A DNA stretch of 60,819 bases from Nakamurella silvestris (lineage in GTDB: Bacteria; Actinomycetota; Actinomycetes; Mycobacteriales; Nakamurellaceae). The notes below the pieces were generated by a model. It saw only the letters and a list, made by a program, of their open reading frames with translations. It was not told the DNA's origin and searched no databases. The DNA is taken from contig QXCQ01000068.1 in the NCBI GenBank assembly GCA_003576535.1, positions 1-60,819 of the forward strand. The letters are read 5' to 3'. The translations under genes were made by a program, and so were the position numbers. This document shows, one piece after another, positions 40,404 through 48,401 of this stretch. How positions within the stretch are numbered: the first letter of the stretch is position 1; every line of letters begins with the position of its first letter.

Positions 40404-41939
40404 TCACCCCAACTTGATCCGGGGATCCAGATACGCGTACGCGATATCGGCCAGCATGTTGAATATGACCGTCGCAATGGCGGTGATCAGGAAAAAGGCC
40501 ATCGCCGGATTCGGGTCGACGTTGGTGAGGGCGTCGGTGAAGAGTTTGCCCATGCCGTTCCAGCCGAACACCGTCTCGGTGACCACCGCCCCACCCAGGA
40601 TCCCGGCGAAGTCGAAGGCCACCAGTGTTGCCAACGGGATCAGGGCGTTCCGGAAGGCGTGTCGCACGATCACGGTGCGGTTGTTCAGCCCCTTGGCCCG
40701 GGCCGTCCGCACGTAGTCCTGACCCATCACGTCGAGCATGCTGGCCCGGGTGTACCGGGTGTACCCGGCGAAGGAGATCAACATGATCGCCAGGGTCGGC
40801 AGGATCAGGTGCATCACCTGGTCGAGCTGTTCCACCCAGAAACCACCCTTGAGGTTGGGGGTGGAGGCGCCGATGGTCGGGACCGGACGGCGTTGGGTGG
40901 CCGCGAAGAGGGCCGGGTAGGCCTGCAGCAGCCGGTCGAAGACCATCAACAGGGCCACGGTGAAGCCGACGAGCCCGGAGACCCGGCCGGCGAGCTTGCC
41001 GATCTGACCACCCAGGACCCGTCCGATCAGCACCCCGAGCACCAGAAGACCGACGGTGGTCCCGATCAGCAGCAGCCAGCCTGCGTTGTTCAGGGCCTTC
41101 TGCAGCACCCAGACGACGATCGTCCCGGCGACGGCGGTGGCCACCGCCGAGGTGAGGACCGGGCGGGATCGCTGACTCAGACCGGAGAACAGCCCGGTCC
41201 AGCCGACGGCGGCGGCGATGGAGAAGATCCCCACCCCGACGATGCCGAAGTACGGGGAGGTGAAGAAGTCGGTGACCAGCAGCAGGTAGAGCATGCCGAA
41301 CGTGGCCGCGAAGCCCGCGGCGAAAACGATCCCGGCACGGCGGATTCCGCCGCCGATCAGCAGGGACCAGAAAAGCCCGGCGATGATCGAGATCAAGGCC
41401 AGGGCCCCGTAGGAGAGGGCTGGATTCCCCAACCAGGTGTTCAGGTCGATCGCCACGTACTGCTTGAGCAGGGTGGAGACGAAGAAGACCGGAAGGGAGA
41501 AGCACAGGAAGGCGACGAAGGTGACGATGTAGTCGAAGACGCTGTACTGGCGCAGGGCCGTGATGACGCCGGTGACCACACCGAGGACCAGGGCCAGCAC
41601 CGTGGCGACGAGGACCAGCCGCAGGGTGGAGCCGATGGCGGTCTGCAGCATCGGCAGCACGGGCTTGCTGTCCCGGTTGTACCCCAGGGTGCACTCGCTC
41701 CCGGGCCAGATGCACCGGCCGACATCCTGCAGCCAGTAGACGTAGCGCTCGGGGATCGAGGAGTTCAGGTGCAGGGACTGGGTACGCAGGGCGATCTTCG
41801 CATCCCGCGTGGGACCTCGCAGTTCCAGCAGATCGCCGAGCGGGTTGCCGGACAGGGCGACGAGCAGGAAGGTCAGGGCGGTGGAGGCGAGAACGATGAA
41901 AAAGGAGACGACCAGGCGTCGGACGATGAAGACGAGCAC
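40404..41939 (-). CDS. Enlarged peptide ABC permease, OppB type (operon B)
   Basis: A product of 511 residues against roughly 310-340 for usual OppB. The ends are canonical: RRLVVSFFIVLASTALTFLL at the start and the EAA loop VRTARAKGLNNRTVIVRHAFRN, LADIAYAYLDPRIKLG at the end. Between about residues 175 and 345 is an insert with several additional hydrophobic segments and short polar loops. The same frame and codon use run through it, so it is not a frameshift. GTG at 41939 follows GGGGGA. Confidence 0.9.
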   Translation of the reverse strand: MLVFIVRRLVVSFFIVLASTALTFLLVALSGNPLGDLLELRGPTRDAKIALRTQSLHLNSSIPERYVYWLQDVGRCIWPGSECTLGYNRDSKPVLPMLQTAIGSTLRLVLVATVLALVLGVVTGVITALRQYSVFDYIVTFVAFLCFSLPVFFVSTLLKQYVAIDLNTWLGNPALSYGALALISIIAGLFWSLLIGGGIRRAGIVFAAGFAATFGMLYLLLVTDFFTSPYFGIVGVGIFSIAAAVGWTGLFSGLSQRSRPVLTSAVATAVAGTIVVWVLQKALNNAGWLLLIGTTVGLLVLGVLIGRVLGGQIGKLAGRVSGLVGFTVALLMVFDRLLQAYPALFAATQRRPVPTIGASTPNLKGGFWVEQLDQVMHLILPTLAIMLISFAGYTRYTRASMLDVMGQDYVRTARAKGLNNRTVIVRHAFRNALIPLATLVAFDFAGILGGAVVTETVFGWNGMGKLFTDALTNVDPNPAMAFFLITAIATVIFNMLADIAYAYLDPRIKLG

Positions 41940-42002
41940 GAATCCCCCGATACGGGCGACACCGGCGTGGGCACCGGCTGGGAGTGGCGAGTGGTGCGGG
42001 CC

Positions 42003-42083
42003 CGGCCCGACGGTTGTCGGGCCGAGCCCACTGTAGTGCTGTGACGACCTGCCGGCCCGGCGAACCGCTGGACGCCGGGCCGG
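42003..42083 (-). terminator. Two hairpins between binding protein and permease (operon B)
   Basis: CCGGCCCGGCG and CGCCGGGCCGG (42052-42062 and 42073-42083) form an 11-bp stem; CGGCCCGAC and GTCGGGCCG (42003-42011 and 42016-42024) form a second. They come right after the binding-protein stop and may attenuate or protect the transcript so that binding protein exceeds permease. Confidence 0.55.
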
Positions 42084-42097
42084 TCAGGTTCTCGCCG

Positions 42098-43981
42098 TTA
42101 CTCCGCGGACTTCGTCCAGGTGGCAGCGTTCCAGCTGATGCCGTACTGGGTGGGGTTGAACACCGGGCCGGAGACCTTGCTGCTCCAGGCCGCGACCCCG
42201 GGGGTCGAGTACAGGACCGCGTTGTACGGGTCGGCCCAGAGTTCCTTCTCGAGTGCGACCTTCATCTGGTCGGCCTTGGCGCGGTCGACCGTACGGACGA
42301 CCTCCTTCCAGACCTTGTCGACGGTGGCGTTGCTGTAGCCGCCGAAGTTCTGGTCCCCACCGGTGACGTAGATGGATTCACCGGAGGCGACCAGACCCGA
42401 GCCGGACCAGCCGAAGACGGCCGCATCCCACTGGCCGCGGCTGGACAGGGTGGTGAAGACATCCGGGTCCGGGGTGTCGATGATGTTGAAGCCCGCCTGA
42501 TCACAGGAGGCCTTGACGAGCTGCACCTGATCGGCCCGCAGGGAGCTGGTGGCGGCGTAGGTGAAGCGGATGTCGTAGGGCTGCTTCACTCCGGCCGAAT
42601 CCAACAGTGCCTTGGCACCCGGGATGTCGACGGTGTCGTAGTCGTGGGCGTTCGGAACCTGGGCCAGGATGCCCTCGTAGCTGGCCTGGGCCGGCAGGAA
42701 CTCGCGCAGCTCGAGCAGCTGGGCGCCGTCGTAGACCGGCTTGGCGAACTTGTCGACCATCTCCTGGCGCGGGATGCACTTGAGGAAGGCCTGACGCACC
42801 TTGATGTCGTGGAAGGCGCCCTGCGGGGAGGAGTCGAAGTCGATGTGGCTGAAGCTCAACGAGTCACCCGTGACGTAGGAGATCTTGTCCGGCTGCGCCT
42901 TGAGCTGGGACACGACATCGGCCGTCGGGTTGGACGGGTCGAAGGCGTCGATGTCACCGTTGGACATCGCCTGCACCCACTCTGCCGGGTCGACCAGCTT
43001 GTAGACGAGGGTGTCGGTCTTGCCCGGGGTGCCCCAGTACTTCGGGTTCTTCTTCAGGGTCAGGTTGCCGTCGGAGGCGTTGTCGACCTGGTACGGGCCG
43101 GAGCTCGGCAGCAGCTTGACGTCAGGCAGGGAGGGCAGGTTCACCTGGTAGTTCCAGCCGGTGCTCCAGAAGGCCCCGACCTTGGTGATCGTGTCGATGT
43201 CCTTGTCCTGGATGGCCTTGACCAGCGCGGCACCGTTGTCGGCGGAGCTCAGGCCTGCCTGCTCGGCGGCGATGTGCGCCGGCATGAACCCGGAACCGAG
43301 GGACTCCCAGTCCGCGTACGGATCGGTGAAGACCATGGTGAAGGACTTGTCCCCGGCCTTGCCCTCGGGCATCTTGACCTGGGACCAGCCGTTGGTGCTG
43401 GCCACGTCGAAGGCCGACACGTCGTTGCCGGCGTCGTCCTTCTTGCCGGTCAGGAAGGTGCCGGAGTAGGCGGCCCAGGCGAGCAGGGCGTCGTCGAAGT
43501 CGATCGGGGTGCCGTCGGACCAGACCGCGTTGTCGGCGAAGGTGTACTTGACCGTCAGCGGGTCGTCGGAGGTCTTCTCGTAGGTGCCGAATTCGGTGTC
43601 CGGCTTGATGGTGCCGTCCGGTTGGATACGGATGAAGGCACCCTGGGTGACGTTGTCCACGTAGGCGCAGTAGACGCTGTTGGAGGCGGAGTTGTTGCAG
43701 TTGTAGCCGCCCGGGGTCTGCTCGAGACCGATGTTGATCGTGTCCGCGATCGGGGCGTTCGGATCCACGGTGTCCGACGGGGTCGCGGTGTCGCTGCCCT
43801 CCGTCGGGGTGGAGGTGTCACCGGTCGGCGTTTCGGTCGAGCTGCCGTCGGTGGGTTCGGCCGAGGTTGATGTGGTCGGAGTGGACGACGGCGTGCTGTC
43901 GCCCCCAACGCTTCCACCGCAGGCGCTCAGGGTCATGGCCCCGACTACGACTGCGGCGATCGACATGCGCCTGATCTTCAA
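42098..43981 (-). CDS. Peptide-binding lipoprotein, SBP family 5 (operon B)
   Basis: A product of about 627 residues. The signal peptide ends in a lipobox with Cys21 (TLSACGG). A Ser/Thr/Pro/Glu-rich linker of some 60 residues then leads to an SBP_bac_5 domain (DNAVWSDGTPIDFDDALLAW, GPYQVDNASDGNLTLKKNPKYWG). I chose the TTG at 43981 because GAGGAGG lies just before it; the ATG at 43966 is too far from that site. The frame reaches 44326 but nothing there looks like protein. Ligand probably oligopeptide. Confidence 0.9.
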   Translation of the reverse strand: MKIRRMSIAAVVVGAMTLSACGGSVGGDSTPSSTPTTSTSAEPTDGSSTETPTGDTSTPTEGSDTATPSDTVDPNAPIADTINIGLEQTPGGYNCNNSASNSVYCAYVDNVTQGAFIRIQPDGTIKPDTEFGTYEKTSDDPLTVKYTFADNAVWSDGTPIDFDDALLAWAAYSGTFLTGKKDDAGNDVSAFDVASTNGWSQVKMPEGKAGDKSFTMVFTDPYADWESLGSGFMPAHIAAEQAGLSSADNGAALVKAIQDKDIDTITKVGAFWSTGWNYQVNLPSLPDVKLLPSSGPYQVDNASDGNLTLKKNPKYWGTPGKTDTLVYKLVDPAEWVQAMSNGDIDAFDPSNPTADVVSQLKAQPDKISYVTGDSLSFSHIDFDSSPQGAFHDIKVRQAFLKCIPRQEMVDKFAKPVYDGAQLLELREFLPAQASYEGILAQVPNAHDYDTVDIPGAKALLDSAGVKQPYDIRFTYAATSSLRADQVQLVKASCDQAGFNIIDTPDPDVFTTLSSRGQWDAAVFGWSGSGLVASGESIYVTGGDQNFGGYSNATVDKVWKEVVRTVDRAKADQMKVALEKELWADPYNAVLYSTPGVAAWSSKVSGPVFNPTQYGISWNAATWTKSAE

Positions 43982-44234
43982 ACTTCCTCCTCGAAACGGG
44001 CCGGGGCTGTCGTCTCCCTTGCCTTCCCGCAGAAGTGTTTTCAGCAGGAGCCGTGGGCGAACCACGGACACAAGGCACAGCACCAGCATGGGTAGGCCAT
44101 CTAGAAACCTAACCCTGCCGGGGGATGATCGCACCCCGGGGGTCCGATCGTTACGTACTCGATACTCGTCAGTAGCACCAGACCTCGGATTAACTCTTTC
44201 GAGGAATTTTCCGTCGTTACTCAACATTTTCCGA

Positions 44235-44263
44235 AGATTATTGATTCTTACGCTGGCTTTACA
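44235..44263 (-). promoter_or_regulatory. Candidate promoter of operon B
   Basis: On the minus strand TGTAAA (44258-44263) and TAATCT (44235-44240) are exactly 17 bp apart, in an AT-rich segment that stands out from the surroundings. Confidence 0.45.
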
Positions 44264-44416
44264 GTGAATTGTCCAGAGGTCCGACGTGTAACCGGGACTC
44301 ATGCCCGGTCCGTCACCCACCGGCACAAGGGTGACGAACCGGACAGATCACCGGCGGTCGTTCACGCACCGCGAGCCCATCGACGGAACCGGTCGCGGAG
44401 TGCGCCCCGGAACGCC

Positions 44417-44450
44417 GATCGCCCCCGGAGCCGATGCTCCGGGGGCGATC
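44417..44450 (-). terminator. Terminator of operon A
   Basis: A perfect 14-bp stem, GATCGCCCCCGGAG with CTCCGGGGGCGATC, around CCGATG, about 60 bp past the ATPase stop. Confidence 0.8.
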
Positions 44451-44508
44451 TGTACCAGGGGACCTGAACAGGCCACCCGGGCGGAAGAGCTGCCGACGAA
44501 AAGGCTTG

Positions 44509-46242
44509 TCAGCGGCCGAGTTCGATATGCGCACCCGGGATCGCGTCGAGCAGCTTGCGGGTGTACTCCTGCTGCGGGTTGTCGAAAACCGAGTCGGTGG
44601 AAGCTTGTTCGACCAGTCTCCCGTCCTTCATCACGAGCACGTAGTCGGCGATCTGCCGGACGACGGCCAGGTCGTGGGTGATGAACAGGTAGCTCAGGCC
44701 CAGCTCGGTCTGCAGGTTGTTCAGCAGCTCGAGCACCTGGGCCTGGACGAGAACGTCCAGGGCGGAGACGGCCTCGTCGCAGATGATGACCTCCGGCTCC
44801 AGTGCCAATGCCCGGGCGATCGCCACCCGCTGACGCTGACCTCCGGAGAGCTCGTTCGGGAACCGCTGCATCGCCGAGGACGGCAGTGACACCTTCTCCA
44901 GCAACTCCTTCACCCGGCGGACCCGCGACGCCTTGTCACCGATACCGTGCAATCGCAGCGGTTCCTCGATGGTCCGATAGATGGAGAACAGCGGATCGAT
45001 TGACCCGTAAGGGTTCTGGAAGATCGGCTGGACCTGACGGCGCAGGGCCATCAGGGCCTTGCCCTTGAGCGGGGCGATGTCGGAACCCTCGTAGAGCACC
45101 CGACCCTCCGTGGGCTCCAGCAACCGCAGCACCATCTGGGCCACCGTCGACTTGCCCGAACCGGACTCCCCCACGATCGCGGTGGTGGTGCCGCGCGGCA
45201 GCCGGAAGGAGACATCGTCCACGGCCTTGAAGTCGGATCCGCGGCCCGGTCCGGCCCCGCGGATCTTGAACACCTTCGTCAGGTTCTCGGCGACGATGAC
45301 GTTCTCCACCCGCTCCTGCTTCGCCGCCACGTCGACCTTGCTGGTGGACGCCGACTGCAGGCGCCGGGAGGCCAGGGAGGGGGCCGAGGCGACCAGCCGC
45401 TGGGTGTACGGGTGCTGCGGGTTGCGCAGGATCTCCCGGGCCGGGCCCGACTCGACCACCTGGCCCTTGTACATCACCACCAGGTGCTCGGCCCGCTCGG
45501 CGGCCAGCCCCAGATCGTGGGTGATCAGCAGCACCGCGATGCCGAGCTGATCGGTCAACTCGTCCAGATGGGACAGGATCTGCTGCTGGACGGTCACGTC
45601 CAGGGCCGAGGTCGGCTCGTCGGCGATGAGCAGTTTCGGCCGGGCGGCCAACCCGATCGCGATCAGCGCACGCTGGCGCATACCGCCGGAGAACTCGTGC
45701 GGGAACTGCCGGGCCCGCCGCTCCGCATCGGGCAGCCCCGCCTCGGCGAGGAGTTCCACGGCCCGCTTGCTCGCCATCTTGCCGCGGGAGATGCCGTTGG
45801 CCTTCAACGCCTCCGCGACCTGGAAGCCGATCCGCCACACCGGGTTCAGGTTCGTCATCGGATCCTGGGGCACCAGTCCGATCGAGGATCCGCGCAGGGC
45901 GATGATCTCCTTCTTCGAGGCCCCGGAGATCTTCTTCCCCTCGAACAGGATCTCCCCGCCGGTGATCTTCCCGCTGCCGGGGAGCAGATCGATGATCGCG
46001 TGGGCGGTGGTGGACTTGCCGGACCCGGACTCCCCCACGATCGCCACCGTCTGGCCGGGGTAGATCACCAGGTTCGCACCGCGGACCGCCGGCACCAGTC
46101 CCTCGTTGGCCACGAAGGAGACGTCGAGGTTCTTGATCTCCAGCAGCGGCTTGTTCAGATCGAGGCCGTGGTTGGACCGACGCTCGACGGGATCGAAACC
46201 GGTCGGCTCCGCACCCACCGGGTCTGTCTGGAATATGGTCAT
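44509..46242 (-). CDS. Fused OppD-OppF peptide ABC ATPase (operon A)
   Basis: A product of 577 residues with two nucleotide-binding domains. The first has [18 protein letters not shown] and [13 protein letters not shown]; the second has [19 protein letters not shown] and the OppF-type Walker B IICDEAVSALDV. It is the counterpart of the gene at 37534 but clearly diverged. The ATG overlaps the stop of the OppC-type gene (ATGA). Confidence 0.93.
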   Translation of the reverse strand: MTIFQTDPVGAEPTGFDPVERRSNHGLDLNKPLLEIKNLDVSFVANEGLVPAVRGANLVIYPGQTVAIVGESGSGKSTTAHAIIDLLPGSGKITGGEILFEGKKISGASKKEIIALRGSSIGLVPQDPMTNLNPVWRIGFQVAEALKANGISRGKMASKRAVELLAEAGLPDAERRARQFPHEFSGGMRQRALIAIGLAARPKLLIADEPTSALDVTVQQQILSHLDELTDQLGIAVLLITHDLGLAAERAEHLVVMYKGQVVESGPAREILRNPQHPYTQRLVASAPSLASRRLQSASTSKVDVAAKQERVENVIVAENLTKVFKIRGAGPGRGSDFKAVDDVSFRLPRGTTTAIVGESGSGKSTVAQMVLRLLEPTEGRVLYEGSDIAPLKGKALMALRRQVQPIFQNPYGSIDPLFSIYRTIEEPLRLHGIGDKASRVRRVKELLEKVSLPSSAMQRFPNELSGGQRQRVAIARALALEPEVIICDEAVSALDVLVQAQVLELLNNLQTELGLSYLFITHDLAVVRQIADYVLVMKDGRLVEQASTDSVFDNPQQEYTRKLLDAIPGAHIELGR

Positions 46243-47219
46243 CGCTTGCGCGCCTTCGGGTCCAGAGCCTCGCGGACCGCATCACCGAGCAGGATGAAAC
46301 TGAGCACGGTGATGGCCAGTGCGGCTGACGGATAGAACAACATCATCGGGGCGGTCCGGATGGCCGACTGCGCGGAGGAGATCTGCGCACCCCAGGACTG
46401 CAGGTTCTGCGGCAGTCCGAGCCCGAGGAAGGACAGGGTCGCCTCGGAGACGATGTAGATGCCCAGCGAGACCGTCGCGGTGACGATCACCGGGGCCAGG
46501 GAGTTCGGGACCACATGCCGGACCAGGGATTTGAACCTGGTCGCGCCCAGCGCGGTGGAGGCGGTGATGAAATCGGCCCCCTTCACCGAGATGACCGCAC
46601 CACGGGTGATCCGGGCGATCTGCGGCCAGCCGAACAGCGCCAGCACCACCACCACCCGCCAGACGGACTCGCTGCCCTTGTACAGCTGCAGCACGATGAT
46701 CGCACCGAGGATGAGCGGCAGGGCGAAGAAGATGTCGGTGATCCGGGACAGGATCGAATCGAACCAGCCGCCGTAGAAACCGGCTAGGGCACCGACCACA
46801 CCACCGACGAGGACCACCAGGATGGTGGTGCCGACACCGACGGTCACGGAAGCCTTGGCCCCGTACACCGCGCGGGCCAGCACGTCACAGCCCTGGATGT
46901 CGAAACCCCAGGGGTGGTACCCGGTGATGACCGGTGGGGTGCCCTTGTTGAGCGGGCTGCGGCTGAGCACGCAGTAATTCGGGTCCTCGCTGGTGAACAC
47001 CCCGGGGAAGAAGGCGACGAACAGGACGAACAGGATCATCAGGGCCGAGATCAGGAAGATCGGGTTCTTCCGCAGCGAGCGCCAGGCGTCCTGCCACAGA
47101 CTCGACGGCTCGGAGTTGGCCGACAGGGTGTCGGTCGCCTGCAACGGTGTTTCATCCGGATCGGCCAGGAAGTGGCCCTGACCCGGTCGGGGACCACCCG
47201 ATTTCGTCAGATCAGACAT
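46239..47219 (-). CDS. Peptide ABC permease, OppC type (operon A)
   Basis: A product of 326 residues. The N-terminal cytoplasmic stretch is followed by six helices; HPWGFDIQGCDVLARAVYG replaces the usual HxxGTDxxGRD motif, and the EAA loop is TASTALGATRFKSLVRHVVPN. It overlaps the OppB-type gene by 8 bp. Confidence 0.93.
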   Translation of the reverse strand: MSDLTKSGGPRPGQGHFLADPDETPLQATDTLSANSEPSSLWQDAWRSLRKNPIFLISALMILFVLFVAFFPGVFTSEDPNYCVLSRSPLNKGTPPVITGYHPWGFDIQGCDVLARAVYGAKASVTVGVGTTILVVLVGGVVGALAGFYGGWFDSILSRITDIFFALPLILGAIIVLQLYKGSESVWRVVVVLALFGWPQIARITRGAVISVKGADFITASTALGATRFKSLVRHVVPNSLAPVIVTATVSLGIYIVSEATLSFLGLGLPQNLQSWGAQISSAQSAIRTAPMMLFYPSAALAITVLSFILLGDAVREALDPKARKR

Positions 47220-48141
47220 AGCGAATCCTCGGGTCGAGAACGGCGTACAGGAGGTCGACGAGCAGGTTGCTGATCAGGAACACCACGACCAGCAGGGTGA
47301 CCGTTCCGACCACCACCACCGAGTCGCTGGCCCGGATCGAGTTGTAGAGCAGTCGGCCGATGCCCTGGACGTTGAAGATGCCCTCGGTGACGATCGCGCC
47401 GCCCATCAGGGCGCCCAGATCGGCACCGAGGAAGGTGACCACCGGGATCATCGAGTTCCGCAGGACGTGGACGACGTTGACCCGTCGGCGGGACAGACCC
47501 TTGGCGGTGGCGGTCCGGACGAAATCGGCGCTGAGGTTCTCGGCCACCGAGGCCCTCGTCAACCGGATCACGTACGCCATGGACAGGGAGGCGAGCACGA
47601 TCGCCGGAAGTATCAGGTTCTTCAACGGCGCGTTCGGTCCCGCCGTTGGTGACAACCACCCCAGTTTGATGCCCACCAGGAACTGCAGGATGAAGCCCAT
47701 CACGAACACCGGGACGGCGATGACGACCAGGCTGGCGATGAGGATGGTGCTGTCGAAGATGCCGCCCTTGCGCAGGCCCGCGATGACACCGAGGGTGATG
47801 CCGAAGACGGCCTCGATGGCCAACGCCATCAGACCCAGTTTCACCGTGACCGGGAAGGCCTGGGAGATCGAGTCGATGGCCGGCCGACGGGTGGCGAAGG
47901 AGGTGCCGAAGTCCAGGTGCAGGGTGCCCTTGAGGTAGAGCAGGTACTGGACGATGAAGGGGCGGTCGAGGTGGTACTCGGCCCGGATCTGTGCCGCCAC
48001 CGCCGGGTTGACCGGTTTGTCACCGAACAGGGCTGCGACGGGATCTCCGGGAAGCTTGAAAACCAGGAAGTAGATCAAGAACGTCGCACCGATGAAGACC
48101 GGGATGGTCTGTATCAGGCGCCGTCCGATGTACCAGAGCAT
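47212..48141 (-). CDS. Peptide ABC permease, OppB type (operon A)
   Basis: A product of 309 residues of normal OppB length: YIGRRLIQTIPVFIGATFLI, KLPGDPV, the EAA loop VRTATAKGLSRRRVNVVHVLRN and LLYAVLDPRIRY. ATG at 48141 follows GGAGG at 7 nt; a longer frame to 48192 lacks a ribosome binding site. Confidence 0.95.
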   Translation of the reverse strand: MLWYIGRRLIQTIPVFIGATFLIYFLVFKLPGDPVAALFGDKPVNPAVAAQIRAEYHLDRPFIVQYLLYLKGTLHLDFGTSFATRRPAIDSISQAFPVTVKLGLMALAIEAVFGITLGVIAGLRKGGIFDSTILIASLVVIAVPVFVMGFILQFLVGIKLGWLSPTAGPNAPLKNLILPAIVLASLSMAYVIRLTRASVAENLSADFVRTATAKGLSRRRVNVVHVLRNSMIPVVTFLGADLGALMGGAIVTEGIFNVQGIGRLLYNSIRASDSVVVVGTVTLLVVVFLISNLLVDLLYAVLDPRIRYV

Positions 48142-48331
48142 CAGGGGGCCTCCGAGGAGATGTACTGCCGATCGGCCGTGGCCGACGGGCACGCGAGAGA
48201 AGTTGATGTTGCTGGACAGTTAACGCTGCCACGATCGTGCTCCGGCGGCGGAACGCGCCGGGCGGGCCGTATTTTCACTGGCCGGAGCAGGTTCGCCGTC
48301 GAGTCCTGCCCGGTGGGGCCGACCAAAAGAC

Positions 48332-48363
48332 GCGGGGCGAGGGCTTGTCCGCCCTCGCCCCGC
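48332..48363 (-). terminator. Hairpin between binding protein and permease (operon A)
   Basis: GCGGGGCGAGGGC and GCCCTCGCCCCGC form a perfect 13-bp stem; on the minus strand TCTTTTGG follows. It is a good intrinsic terminator placed between the binding-protein gene and its permeases, so part of the transcripts may stop here. Confidence 0.75.
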
Positions 48364-48401
48364 ATCCCTGTCGTACTACAGCCTCACGACGTGCTCGGTG
48401 A

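Larger units (their letters stand above)
43982..44508. other. Long leader and intergenic region between the two ABC operons
   Basis: These 527 bp hold an AT-rich promoter zone (about 44150-44270), a leader of some 250 nt before the binding-protein gene, and the terminator of operon A at 44417-44450. I find no small gene or recognised riboswitch. Confidence 0.6.

Noticed and set aside
43982-44326. N-terminal extension of the operon B binding protein
   Set aside because: It would bury the lipoprotein signal peptide; the stretch is AT-rich leader and promoter DNA.
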